NCBI RefSeq assembly: GCF_040930455.2
Contig: NZ_CP170494.1
Direction: 5' to 3' (one strand)
DNA: 64,000 nt
Origin: Neopusillimonas maritima
Lineage (GTDB): Bacteria; Pseudomonadota; Gammaproteobacteria; Burkholderiales; Burkholderiaceae_B
Below the pieces are notes generated by a model that had not been told where the DNA came from, searched no databases, and worked only from the letters and a program-made list of their open reading frames with translations. The translations under genes were made by a program, and so were the position numbers. Positions 7,641 to 16,022 of this stretch are shown here, piece after piece (the stretch's first letter is position 1; every line of letters begins with the position of its first letter).

Positions 7641-9668
7641 ATGGCCGTGAAAACACCGGGCTTCGTACAGTATCCGAACAGCCCTTTTGAACTCTACCAG
7701 CCTTATCCGCCCGCCGGCGATCAGCCGGCGGCAATTGATGCCTTGGTGGAAGGAATCGATGACGGCTTGATGTTCCAAACACTCTTGGGGGTAACGGGCT
7801 CAGGCAAGACATTTTCCATGGCCAATGTGATTGCGCGTACCGGCCGGCCTGCCTTGGTGCTGGCGCCCAACAAAACGCTTGCCGCTCAGCTTTATGCCGA
7901 GTTTCGTGAGTTCTTCCCGAAGAATGCGGTGGAGTATTTTGTGTCGTATTACGACTACTACCAGCCCGAAGCCTATGTGCCTACACGTGATTTGTTTATC
8001 GAAAAGGATTCGTCAATTAACGACCATATCGAGCAAATGCGTTTATCAGCAACCAAAAGTTTGCTGGAGCGGCGCGACACCATTATCGTTGGCTCGGTTT
8101 CCTGCATCTATGGTATCGGTAACCCCGGCGACTACCATGCGATGGTATTGACGCTGAGAACGGGTGATCGGGTGCCGCGCCAGGAGTTGCTGGCCCGGTT
8201 GGTTGCCATGCAATATGAACGCAACGATGTTGAGTTCGTGCGGGGCACGTTTCGGGCACGAGGTGAAACAATCGATGTGTTTCCTGCGGAAAACGCCGAG
8301 CTGGCAGTGCGCATTACGTTGTTCGACGATGAAGTGGAAACCCTGCAACTGTTCGACCCTTTAACCGGAAAGGTGCGTCAGAAGGTTTTGCGATTCACTG
8401 TGTTCCCACGTTCGCATTACGTGACCCCGCGTGAAACGGTGTTGCGCGCAATTGAAACGATTAAAGCAGAATTGCGCGATCGCACAAAAATTTTGCTGGA
8501 TGATCACAAACTGGTTGAAGCGCAACGCCTTGAACAGCGCACTCGCTTCGATCTGGAAATGTTGCAGGAACTGGGTTTCTGCAAAGGGATCGAAAATTAC
8601 TCACGGCATCTTTCCGGGGCTGCACCCGGAGAGCCGCCGCCGACGTTGATCGACTATCTTCCCGATGATGCCCTGATGTTTATTGATGAAAGCCATGTCA
8701 CCATGGGGCAATTGGGCGCGATGTATAAGGGTGACCGTTCAAGGAAAGAGACTCTTGTAACTTACGGTTTTCGGCTGCCGTCCGCGCTGGATAACCGGCC
8801 ATTGAAAATGGAAGAGTTCGAGGCGCGCATGCGCCAAACGGTGTTTGTCTCCGCCACGCCTTCTCGCTACGAATACGAACATGCCGATAATGTGGTTGAG
8901 CAAGTGGTCAGGCCGACAGGACTGGTGGATCCTGAGGTTGAGGTGCGGCCGGCCGTCACGCAGGTGGATGATCTGTTGGGCGAGATCAAGCTGCGCGTTG
9001 CGGTGCAAGAGCGGGTTTTGGTAACCACCCTGACCAAGCGAATGTCGGAAGATTTAACCGACTACCTTGTTGAAAGTGGCTTGAAAGTGCGCTACCTGCA
9101 TTCCGACATTGATACCGTTGAGCGTGTGGAAATTATTCGAGATCTCCGTCTGGGCGTTTTTGACGTGTTGGTTGGGATCAACCTGTTGCGGGAAGGTCTG
9201 GATATTCCCGAAGTTTCGTTAGTGGCGATTCTCGACGCGGATAAAGAAGGGTTTCTGCGCTCGGAGCGCAGCCTGATTCAAACCATTGGTCGGGCGGCCC
9301 GGAACCTGAACGGTCGTGCCATCTTGTATGCCGATCGTGTGACAGACTCAATGCGTCGCGCAATTGATGAAACGCAACGGCGCCGCGATAAGCAGTTGGC
9401 TTTCAATGACGAGCACGGTATCGTTGCGCGCGGGGTCAACAAAGCGGTCCGTGAAATGATTGATGGTGTTGAGCAGCCAAACAAGCCGTCGCACGACGAC
9501 AGTATTCCTGCTGAACTTTTAAGCGATGACCGGCTATTGGCTCGTGAGATACGCCGTTTGGAGAAGCAGATGCTTGATCATGCCCGCAATCTGGAGTTTG
9601 AACAGGCTGCCGCCGCGCGCGACGCGTTGAACCGGTTAAAAGAGCAAGTTTTGCTCAATCCAAGCTGA
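7641..9668 (+). CDS. uvrB: Excinuclease ABC subunit B
   Basis: DNA-damage-verifying helicase-like subunit of nucleotide excision repair, partner of UvrA and UvrC. About 675 residues. Seen: Walker A GVTGSGKTFSM, the beta-hairpin region YFVSYYDYYQPEAYVP, helicase motifs FIDESHV, FVSATPSRYE and GINLLREGLDIPE, QTIGRAARN, and the C-terminal UVR motif (EIRRLEKQMLDHARNLEFEQ) that contacts UvrC. I prefer ATG 7641 with AGGTG six bases upstream; an in-frame GTG at 7632 behind AAGGGG is a possible alternative. No LexA box is visible in the divergent region, so SOS control is not supported by the sequence. Confidence 0.97.
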   Translation: MAVKTPGFVQYPNSPFELYQPYPPAGDQPAAIDALVEGIDDGLMFQTLLGVTGSGKTFSMANVIARTGRPALVLAPNKTLAAQLYAEFREFFPKNAVEYFVSYYDYYQPEAYVPTRDLFIEKDSSINDHIEQMRLSATKSLLERRDTIIVGSVSCIYGIGNPGDYHAMVLTLRTGDRVPRQELLARLVAMQYERNDVEFVRGTFRARGETIDVFPAENAELAVRITLFDDEVETLQLFDPLTGKVRQKVLRFTVFPRSHYVTPRETVLRAIETIKAELRDRTKILLDDHKLVEAQRLEQRTRFDLEMLQELGFCKGIENYSRHLSGAAPGEPPPTLIDYLPDDALMFIDESHVTMGQLGAMYKGDRSRKETLVTYGFRLPSALDNRPLKMEEFEARMRQTVFVSATPSRYEYEHADNVVEQVVRPTGLVDPEVEVRPAVTQVDDLLGEIKLRVAVQERVLVTTLTKRMSEDLTDYLVESGLKVRYLHSDIDTVERVEIIRDLRLGVFDVLVGINLLREGLDIPEVSLVAILDADKEGFLRSERSLIQTIGRAARNLNGRAILYADRVTDSMRRAIDETQRRRDKQLAFNDEHGIVARGVNKAVREMIDGVEQPNKPSHDDSIPAELLSDDRLLAREIRRLEKQMLDHARNLEFEQAAAARDALNRLKEQVLLNPS

Positions 9669-10038
9669 TTTACTTATACAGTAATGTGAAAAACTTATTT
9701 GTTCCATGTGTCTTCTGCGGTAGGCGTTAGGCTGTTGCTAAATTGCAACGATGTTGGCTCAATAAGGCGAGAAGGGGCTGCTTGTCATTCAGAAGACACC
9801 TGTTTTACGTCTTTTCCCGGAATTACGATGAAAATGCGGCTCCGAGGCGCTTGTTGCAGTGCATTACTCCAGATCTGGCCATCTTTTCGATTAGGTTTGG
9901 CGCGTCGTGCCGCTTCGCGGCGGGACCGGATTAAACCGGGCTTTGGATGATACCTTTATAACAAATCGTCTTGCGTGAAGAAAAATTTTACGCTTAAATC
10001 TATTGCCTTATTTCGGGTTTTCCCTCACAATCTCATCC
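9669..10038. other. Intergenic stretch without a recognisable gene
   Basis: 370 bases between uvrB and the phosphatase gene. A short open frame at 9699-9950 has no ribosome site and no recognisable protein character. The only structure I see is a small G+C-rich hairpin, GCCGC-TTC-GCGGC (9909-9921), followed by CCGG-ATTAAA-CCGG. There is no T-tract, so it is not a convincing terminator. An A+T-rich part (9950-10020) may hold the promoter of the next gene. Confidence 0.5.
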
Positions 10039-10530
10039 ATGATGACTAAGGTACTTTTTGTTTGCACAGGTAATATTTGCCGCTCGCCCAGCGCAGAAGG
10101 CGTTTTTCGTCAAATGATCGAAGAAGCGGGTCTTTCTGGTCTGGTGGGTGTTGATTCGGCTGCTACACATGGTTTTCATGTGGGCGAGTCTCCCGACGCG
10201 CGGGCTCAGGCTGCGGCACGCAAGCGCGGTTACGACATTTCCCAATGCGTTGCACGTCAAGTCACGGCGGATGATTTCCGCGAGTTCGACTTCATTCTGG
10301 TGATGGACTGGGAAAATCTTTCCGCATTGCAGCAACAGTGCCCCCGGGTCTATCGGCACAAGCTGATGTTGCTTATGCGTTTTGCTAATGAGTTTGAGGA
10401 AGCCACGATTGCCGACCCCTATTACGGCGGCCCCGATGGTTTCAATAAGGTGCTCGATTACCTTGAAGATGCCTGTCAAGGCGTCCTTGAAGTCGTTCGC
10501 AAGCGCGCTACTCAGTATCAGGCAGCTTAA
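10039..10530 (+). CDS. Low-molecular-weight protein-tyrosine phosphatase
   Basis: A cytoplasmic phosphatase of the LMW-PTP fold; in bacteria such enzymes act on tyrosine kinases of exopolysaccharide systems or on stress proteins. About 163 residues. The P-loop CTGNICRSP (nucleophile Cys9, Arg15 from ATG 10039) is at the N-terminus and the general-acid aspartate lies in DPYYGGPDGF near the C-terminus, as usual. Two ATGs in a row (10039 and 10042) are equally possible starts; the frame is open to 10003 but without the conserved N-terminus. No capsule genes or tyrosine kinase are nearby, so the target is open. It is followed by a strong terminator. Confidence 0.93.
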   Translation: MMTKVLFVCTGNICRSPSAEGVFRQMIEEAGLSGLVGVDSAATHGFHVGESPDARAQAAARKRGYDISQCVARQVTADDFREFDFILVMDWENLSALQQQCPRVYRHKLMLLMRFANEFEEATIADPYYGGPDGFNKVLDYLEDACQGVLEVVRKRATQYQAA

Positions 10531-10590
10531 GACAGCCGTTTACGGGTGTTCAGGTTGTTGGGGCTACTCTTGTGGTCCTCTTCGAAAAGC

Positions 10591-10612
10591 CGGGCTTTAG
10601 CCCGGTTTTTTG
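10591..10612 (+). terminator. Rho-independent terminator after the phosphatase gene
   Basis: CCGGGC-TTTA-GCCCGG followed by TTTTTT: a perfect 6-base G+C stem with tetraloop and U-tract. It separates the phosphatase from the isc promoter immediately downstream. Confidence 0.92.
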
Positions 10613-10619
10613 TATCTGT

Positions 10620-10674
10620 TTAACCTAGCAATTCAGTCGGGTATTTGCTATACTTGAGTCAAATAGTCGGGAAT
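10620..10674 (+). promoter_or_regulatory. isc promoter with two IscR type 1-like sites
   Basis: An extended -10, TGCTATACT (-10 TATACT at 10649-10654), lies 75 bases before iscR; the -35 is weak. A 25-base match to the IscR type 1 consensus spans 10650-10674 (22 of 25 positions by my count). A second site spans 10620-10644 (about 20 of 25), with a perfect right half AGTCGGGTAT at 10635-10644. The sites are 30 bases apart, about three helical turns. Autorepression by [2Fe-2S]-IscR is inferred from the family. Confidence 0.75.
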
Positions 10675-10728
10675 TAATTAGTAGAGATTCATTCCTGTTG
10701 TTTGCACAGACACTGGCAAGGAAATCAT

Positions 10729-11244
10729 ATGCGATTAACCACAAAAGGGCGCTTTGCCGTTACCGCCATGATCGACTTGGCGTTGCGTCAGCACAGCGGT
10801 CCGGTTACGTTGGCGGCAATCAGTCAAAGGCAAAATATATCGCTGTCTTACCTGGAGCAATTGTTCGGTAAGCTGCGCCGCCACGAATTGGTTGACAGCG
10901 TGCGGGGTCCGGGTGGCGGTTATTCTCTGGCTCGCTTAGCGCGCGATGTCACCGTGGCCGATATCGTATTCGCAGTCGACGAACCGCTCGACGCCACCAG
11001 TTGTGGCGGTAAGGAAGATTGCAACGTGGGTCGTACGGGGCATTCAAGCCGTTGCATGACACACGAGCTCTGGACAACGTTAAATCACAAAATGGTGGAA
11101 TACCTCGATTCGGTCTCATTGCAAGACCTGGTCGACAAACAACGCATGCGGGCATTACATGATGCCGCTGCAGAACGTAATGAAAATACAGTCAAGGTAA
11201 GTAAAGTGGCGAGCGCCAAGGTTGCGCCGTCAATGCCGGTTTAA
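10729..11244 (+). CDS. iscR: Iron-sulfur cluster regulator IscR
   Basis: Rrf2-family regulator that represses the isc operon when it carries a [2Fe-2S] cluster. 171 residues from ATG 10729, which has AAGGAAA upstream; the frame is open to 10702 without a start of quality. The winged helix (MRLTTKGRFAVTAMIDLAL ... LSYLEQLFGKLRRHELV ... GPGGGYSLAR) is typical. Cluster ligands are Cys92, Cys98, Cys109 and His112. In E. coli the third cysteine is 104 and the histidine 107, so five extra residues lie between the second and third cysteines here. It is the first gene of the isc operon. Confidence 0.95.
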   Translation: MRLTTKGRFAVTAMIDLALRQHSGPVTLAAISQRQNISLSYLEQLFGKLRRHELVDSVRGPGGGYSLARLARDVTVADIVFAVDEPLDATSCGGKEDCNVGRTGHSSRCMTHELWTTLNHKMVEYLDSVSLQDLVDKQRMRALHDAAAERNENTVKVSKVASAKVAPSMPV

Positions 11245-11258
11245 TAAGGAGTTGGTCG

Positions 11259-12470
11259 ATGTCTTCACGTCCTGTTTATTTAGATTATTCATCCACAACG
11301 CCGGTTGACCCCCGCGTTGTCGAGAAAATGGTTCCGTGGCTTTACGAGCATTACGGTAATCCTGCGTCACGCAGTCATGCTTTCGGTTGGGAAGCGGAAG
11401 AGGCGGTGGAACAGGCGCGTGCTCAGGTTGCCGACCTGGTGAATGCCGATTCGCGTGAAATTATCTGGACATCCGGCGCAACCGAATCCATTAACCTGGC
11501 GGTGAAAGGCGCGGCGCATTTTTACGCCGAGCGCGGTAAACACATTATTACGCTGAAAACCGAGCACAAGGCGACGCTTGATACCTGTCGTGAACTTGAG
11601 CGCCAGGGTTTTGAGGTTACTTACCTCGATGTTCAAGAAAACGGTTTGCTTGATCTTGAAGTCTTCAAGCAAGCGTTGCGCTCTGATACCAGTGTGGTGT
11701 CTGTTTTAATGGTGAACAACGAAATCGGTGTCATTCAGGACATTGAAACCATTGGCGAGATTTGCCGCGAAAAAGGCATTATTTTCCATGTTGATGCGGC
11801 CCAAGCAACGGGTAAAGTGGAAATCGACCTGCAAAAGCTGAAGGTAGACCTGATGTCTTTTTCGGCACATAAAACGTATGGCCCGAAAGGCATGGGTGCA
11901 TTGTTTATCCGCCGTAAACCTCGTATTCGCATTTTGGCGCAAATTCATGGTGGCGGTCACGAACGCGGTTTCCGCTCAGGTACGTTGCCAACGCACCAAA
12001 TCGTAGGTATGGGCGAGGCTTTCCGTTTGGCCAAACAAGAGATGGGCACAGAAAATGAACGCATTCGTGTTCTGCGCGACCGCCTGTGGAACGGCGTTTC
12101 CGAAATTGAAGAGGTTTACCTGAATGGTGATATGGAACAACGCGTTCCGCACAACTTGAACGTAAGTTTCAACTATGTGGAAGGCGAGTCACTCATTATG
12201 GCCATCAAAGAATTGGCGGTCTCCAGTGGGTCGGCCTGTACTTCGGCGAGTCTGGAACCTTCCTATGTACTACGCGCATTAGGCCGGAACGACGAATTGG
12301 CACATAGCTCCATTCGTTTCACCCTGGGGCGTTTTACCACTGAACAAGATATTGATTTTGCAGTCGAACTATTAAAGGCCCGGGTCGGCAAACTGCGCGA
12401 TATGTCCCCACTGTGGGAAATGGTGCAGGAAGGGGTTGACCTGGATACGGTTCAATGGGCCGCACACTAA
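11259..12470 (+). CDS. iscS: Cysteine desulfurase IscS
   Basis: PLP enzyme that takes sulfur from L-cysteine as a persulfide and passes it to IscU, and in related systems to tRNA thiolation and thiamine synthesis. 403 residues. The PLP lysine is Lys205 (SFSAHKTYGPKG) and the persulfide cysteine Cys327 lies in SSGSACTSASLEPS, both one position from their E. coli counterparts. AAGGAG precedes the ATG. It follows iscR by 14 bases and is 29 bases before iscU, in the classical ISC order. Confidence 0.98.
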   Translation: MSSRPVYLDYSSTTPVDPRVVEKMVPWLYEHYGNPASRSHAFGWEAEEAVEQARAQVADLVNADSREIIWTSGATESINLAVKGAAHFYAERGKHIITLKTEHKATLDTCRELERQGFEVTYLDVQENGLLDLEVFKQALRSDTSVVSVLMVNNEIGVIQDIETIGEICREKGIIFHVDAAQATGKVEIDLQKLKVDLMSFSAHKTYGPKGMGALFIRRKPRIRILAQIHGGGHERGFRSGTLPTHQIVGMGEAFRLAKQEMGTENERIRVLRDRLWNGVSEIEEVYLNGDMEQRVPHNLNVSFNYVEGESLIMAIKELAVSSGSACTSASLEPSYVLRALGRNDELAHSSIRFTLGRFTTEQDIDFAVELLKARVGKLRDMSPLWEMVQEGVDLDTVQWAAH

Positions 12471-12499
12471 AGATTTAAGAGAAATACAAGGAGCACATC

Positions 12500-12889
12500 A
12501 TGGCTTATAGCGAAAAAGTACTGGATCACTATGAAAACCCCCGCAACGTGGGTGGTTTTGAAAAAGGCGATGCCGGCGTGGGTACCGGTATGGTTGGCGC
12601 CCCTGCCTGTGGCGACGTCATGAAACTGCAAATCAAGGTGAATGAATCGGGTGTTATTGAAGACGCGCGTTTTAAAACCTATGGCTGCGGCTCGGCTATT
12701 GCCTCCAGTTCGCTTGTAACCGAATGGGTTAAAGGCAAAACGCTCGATCAGGCAATGGAAATTCGCAACACGCAAATTGCCGAAGAGCTGGCTTTGCCAC
12801 CGGTGAAAATTCACTGTTCCATTCTGGCCGAAGACGCCATCAAGGCGGCTGTTCAGAATTACAAGGAAACGCATAGCAAACAGGATTAA
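12500..12889 (+). CDS. iscU: Iron-sulfur cluster scaffold IscU
   Basis: Scaffold on which IscS builds [2Fe-2S] and [4Fe-4S] clusters. 129 residues. All three ligand cysteines are at the classical positions (Cys37 in APACGD, Cys63 in YGCGSA, Cys106 in HCSI), with Asp39 beside the first. LPPVK (99-103) is the motif bound by the HscA chaperone. An AAGGAG ribosome site precedes the ATG. Its hand-off partners hscB and hscA are three and four genes... that is, two and three genes downstream in the same operon. Confidence 0.98.
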   Translation: MAYSEKVLDHYENPRNVGGFEKGDAGVGTGMVGAPACGDVMKLQIKVNESGVIEDARFKTYGCGSAIASSSLVTEWVKGKTLDQAMEIRNTQIAEELALPPVKIHCSILAEDAIKAAVQNYKETHSKQD

Positions 12890-12893
12890 AACT

Positions 12894-13217
12894 ATGGGTA
12901 TTACGCTTACTCCGCAAGCGGCTGATCATGTCAGCCGCTATCTGGCAAAACGTGGCAAGGGCCTGGGTTTGCGCTTGGGTGTGCGCACAACGGGTTGCTC
13001 CGGTATGGCGTACAAGCTTGAATATGTCGATGAACCAAACTCCGACGATTCGGTTTTCGAACAGCACGGTGTAAAGGTTTTTATCGATGCCAAAAGCTTG
13101 CCGTACCTTGAGGGAACACAACTTGATTATGGTCGCGAAGGCTTGAACGAGGGGTTTAGGTTCACAAACCCCAACGAAAAGGCAACCTGCGGTTGCGGCG
13201 AATCATTTACGGTGTAG
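12894..13217 (+). CDS. iscA: Iron-sulfur cluster assembly protein IscA
   Basis: A-type carrier that accepts iron or clusters and delivers them to apo-proteins, especially [4Fe-4S] enzymes. 107 residues, the standard length. The three conserved cysteines are present at the E. coli positions: Cys35 (TTGCSGMAY), Cys99 and Cys101 (TCGCGESF). It starts four bases after the iscU stop and ends one base before the hscB GTG, so translation is likely coupled through this part of the operon. Confidence 0.97.
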   Translation: MGITLTPQAADHVSRYLAKRGKGLGLRLGVRTTGCSGMAYKLEYVDEPNSDDSVFEQHGVKVFIDAKSLPYLEGTQLDYGREGLNEGFRFTNPNEKATCGCGESFTV

Positions 13218-13218
13218 T

Positions 13219-13752
13219 GTGTCGTCTCAAAACTACTTCGAGTTATTCAATTTTCCGCAAACTTTCGCACTGGATACGCATTTGCTTGAAGCACGTTGGC
13301 GACAATTGGCGGGGCAAGTGCACCCCGACCGATTCGCCAACGCCACCTCAGCCGAAAAGCGTGTCGCCATGCAATGGGCGTCTACCATTAACGAAGGGTA
13401 TCGGGTGCTTAAGCAGCCGCTGGCGCGCGCACGCTATTTATGCGAGCTGGCCGGCTGCGATTTGCAAACCGAAAGCAACACGCGAATGGATGGGGCTTTT
13501 CTGATGCGCCAAATGGAATGGCGCGAAACGCTCGATGAAGCGAAATCGGCGGCAAAGCCCGAAGCCTTTTTAGCGTTGGATACAGAGATCAAAGAAGCGA
13601 TTGCAGACATGCAGTGTCATGTTGCTGCGCTTCTCGACGAGAATAACGATGCGAATGCGGCTGCTGCGAAGGTGCGCGAATGGATGTTCCTGGATAAGCT
13701 GCTAAGCGAAATTCAGGTGGCAAAACACGAACTGGCAGACCGGAACCAATAA
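13219..13752 (+). CDS. hscB: Co-chaperone HscB (J-domain)
   Basis: Specialised DnaJ-type partner that brings IscU to HscA and stimulates its ATPase. 177 residues: N-terminal J-domain with the HPD motif (VHPDRFANAT) and a C-terminal three-helix domain that binds IscU. The start is the GTG at 13219, one base after the iscA stop; the next protein part (YFELFNFPQTFALD) matches the HscB N-terminus, so no later start is needed. There is no clear Shine-Dalgarno, which fits coupling with iscA. Confidence 0.95.
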   Translation: MSSQNYFELFNFPQTFALDTHLLEARWRQLAGQVHPDRFANATSAEKRVAMQWASTINEGYRVLKQPLARARYLCELAGCDLQTESNTRMDGAFLMRQMEWRETLDEAKSAAKPEAFLALDTEIKEAIADMQCHVAALLDENNDANAAAAKVREWMFLDKLLSEIQVAKHELADRNQ

Positions 13753-13758
13753 TTATTT

Positions 13759-15630
13759 ATGGCTTTATTGCAAATTTCCGAACCGGGCGACTCCCCGGTT
13801 CCACATCAACGTAAACTTGCTGTTGGTATCGATCTGGGTACAACGCATTCATTGGTTGGCGCGGTGCGTAGTAGTGCGCCCGAAGTCTTGGCCGATGAAC
13901 ACCATCGCGTGTTGTTGCCGTCGGTCGTGCGCTATTTGTCCAGTGGCGATGTGCAGGTGGGTTACGAAGCGCGTGAACATCAGGCAAGCGATACGCGAAA
14001 TACGATTGCTTCGGTGAAGCGTTTTATGGGGCGTTCTTTGGCCGAGGCTCAGGCTGAGGGTGCTGCGTACGATTTTGCCGAAGGTGACGATATGGTGCGT
14101 CTGCGTACCGTACAAGGTGATTTCAGCCCGGTCGAGGTTTCCAGCGAAATCCTTAAGTCGTTGCGGACACGCGCCGAAATGGCGCTGGGCGGCGACCTGG
14201 TTGGCGCTGTTATTACTGTGCCCGCCTATTTCGATGATGCTCAGCGTCAGGCAACCCGCGATGCAGGTCGTTTGGCCGGCCTGACAGTGTTGCGTTTGTT
14301 GAATGAGCCCACGGCTGCCGCAATTGCCTATGGCCTTGATCATGCGGCTGAAGGGGTTTATGCGGTTTACGATTTGGGCGGCGGCACTTTCGATATTTCT
14401 ATTCTGCGTTTAAGCAAAGGCGTGTTTGAGGTGGTTGCTACAGGCGGCGATACCCAGCTTGGCGGTGATGATTTCGACACTGAAATTGTCAAGCAGGTTG
14501 CTCAAGTGCATTCGCTAAAGCTAGATCGCAAGGAAGACGTGCGCGCTTTGTATGTGGCGGCACGGGCAGCGCGCGAAGCGCTAACCGATGCCGATGAAAC
14601 TGTGTTTAGCGCCCAAGTAGGGGCCGATACAGTGGAAATGAAGCTGGGTCGCGAGCAATTCGAATCCTGGGCACAGCCGCTCGTCAGTCGTACGCTTGAC
14701 CGTGCGCGCAAAACGTTACGTGATGCAGATCTTGAAATAACTGACGTAAAAGGCGTGGTCATGGTGGGTGGTGCTACGCGCATGCCTGTCATTCAGCGCG
14801 AAGTAGGAAAACTGTTTGGTACCGACCCTTTGAACGATCTCGATCCCGATCAGGTGGTTGCTTTGGGCGCAGCCTTGCAAGCCAACTTGCTGGTGGGCAA
14901 TCGTGCTCCGGGTGAAGACTGGCTCTTGCTTGACGTCACGCCTTTGTCGCTGGGTCTGGAGACCATGGGCGGGTTGGTTGAGCGTGTGATTCCGCGCAAC
15001 AGCACCATTCCGGTGGCGCGTGCGCAAGAATTCACGACCTTTAAAGATGGCCAAACAGCCATGAGTATCCATGTTGTTCAGGGTGAACGTGATCTGGTGT
15101 CCGACTGTCGTTCGCTGGCGCGTTTTGAGTTAAAGGACATTCCTCCCATGGTAGCGGGTGCCGCGCGCATTCAGGTTACTTTCCAGGTCGACGCCGATGG
15201 GTTATTGAACGTTAGCGCGCGTGAGGAAAGTACGGGTGCCGAAGCCAGTGTCTCGGTGAAGCCTTCTTATGGTTTATCCGATGACGAAGTGGCCCGCATG
15301 CTGAGTGAAGGGATGAGTCATGCCTCGGAAGATGCTCAGGCACGTGCCTTGCGCGAGCAGCAGGTTGAGTTAAGCCAGTTGCTGGAGTCGGTGCAGTCTG
15401 CACTTGAGTCGGACGGTGACCTTCTTGATAACGATGAGCGTGCGCAGGTGGATCAAGTCATGCAAGCCGGCTGGGCAGTGCTGAAAGAAGGCAACGCCAC
15501 TGCCGATGCGGTGCGCCAGACGGTTGAGCGCCTTTCACAGGCTACCGACTCGTTTGCCGCCCGAAGAATGGATCGCAGTATTCGCCGCGCATTGTCGGGT
15601 CGCAGTCTTGATGAAGTCTCCAAGCCATAA
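13759..15630 (+). CDS. hscA: Iron-sulfur chaperone HscA (Hsp70 type)
   Basis: Hsp70 homologue dedicated to releasing clusters from IscU. 623 residues, a little longer than E. coli HscA (616). Actin-like ATPase signatures are visible: GIDLGTTHSLVG, YDLGGGTFDISILRL and MVGGATRMPVIQREV; the substrate domain begins at LLLDVTPLSLGLETMGG. The C-terminal region lacks the DnaK-like Gly/Met tail, as expected for HscA. It begins seven bases after hscB and is followed by fdx, completing the chaperone part of the operon. Confidence 0.97.
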   Translation: MALLQISEPGDSPVPHQRKLAVGIDLGTTHSLVGAVRSSAPEVLADEHHRVLLPSVVRYLSSGDVQVGYEAREHQASDTRNTIASVKRFMGRSLAEAQAEGAAYDFAEGDDMVRLRTVQGDFSPVEVSSEILKSLRTRAEMALGGDLVGAVITVPAYFDDAQRQATRDAGRLAGLTVLRLLNEPTAAAIAYGLDHAAEGVYAVYDLGGGTFDISILRLSKGVFEVVATGGDTQLGGDDFDTEIVKQVAQVHSLKLDRKEDVRALYVAARAAREALTDADETVFSAQVGADTVEMKLGREQFESWAQPLVSRTLDRARKTLRDADLEITDVKGVVMVGGATRMPVIQREVGKLFGTDPLNDLDPDQVVALGAALQANLLVGNRAPGEDWLLLDVTPLSLGLETMGGLVERVIPRNSTIPVARAQEFTTFKDGQTAMSIHVVQGERDLVSDCRSLARFELKDIPPMVAGAARIQVTFQVDADGLLNVSAREESTGAEASVSVKPSYGLSDDEVARMLSEGMSHASEDAQARALREQQVELSQLLESVQSALESDGDLLDNDERAQVDQVMQAGWAVLKEGNATADAVRQTVERLSQATDSFAARRMDRSIRRALSGRSLDEVSKP

Positions 15631-15642
15631 CTTAGAAGTATT

Positions 15643-15984
15643 ATGCCGAAAATTACAGTTTTGCCTCACCCCGAAGTTTGTCCGGAAGGCGCGGTTATAG
15701 AGAACGCGCCCTCGGGGGAATCTATTTGTCGGGTGCTACTCGATAATCATGTCGAAATTGAACATGCCTGCGAATTGTCGTGCGCCTGTACTACGTGTCA
15801 CGTAATTGTGCGTGAGGGGTTTGATTCCCTGGACGAGGCGACGGATAACGAGGAAGATTATTTAGACCGCGCGTGGGGATTAACGCCCACGTCACGGCTT
15901 TCTTGCCAGGCGAAAATTGCCGACGAAGACTTAACGGTTGAAATCCCCAAGTATTCAATTAATCATGCCAAGGAAAACCATTAA
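15643..15984 (+). CDS. fdx: ISC-type [2Fe-2S] ferredoxin
   Basis: Adrenodoxin-like ferredoxin that supplies electrons for cluster assembly on IscU. 113 residues. Cluster ligands follow the C-x5-C-x2-C pattern at Cys43, Cys49 and Cys52 (HACELSCACTTCHVIV), with the fourth at Cys88 (RLSCQAKI). It is the last gene of the isc operon; the iscX gene that follows fdx in E. coli is absent, and the stop codon lies in the left arm of the hairpin shared with lysS. Confidence 0.97.
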   Translation: MPKITVLPHPEVCPEGAVIENAPSGESICRVLLDNHVEIEHACELSCACTTCHVIVREGFDSLDEATDNEEDYLDRAWGLTPTSRLSCQAKIADEDLTVEIPKYSINHAKENH

Positions 15985-16010
15985 GCAGCGCTTTGCGTGC
16001 TGCTTAATGG
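15978..16010. terminator. Terminator hairpin between fdx and lysS
   Basis: A perfect 12-base inverted repeat (CCATTAAGCAGC, 15978-15989; GCTGCTTAATGG, 15999-16010) with a 9-base loop. On the minus strand it is followed by TTTTCCTT, so it most likely ends the lysS transcript; on the plus strand no T-tract follows. The fdx TAA (15982-15984) is inside the left arm. Confidence 0.8.
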
Positions 16011-16022
16011 CAAGTTGATTAC

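Noticed and set aside
9659..9683. Possible LexA box at the uvrB stop (half-site TATACAG)
   Set aside because: The other half does not give CTGT at the required 8-base spacing.
9699..9950. 83-codon open frame between uvrB and the phosphatase gene
   Set aside because: No ribosome site, unusual composition and no recognisable motif.
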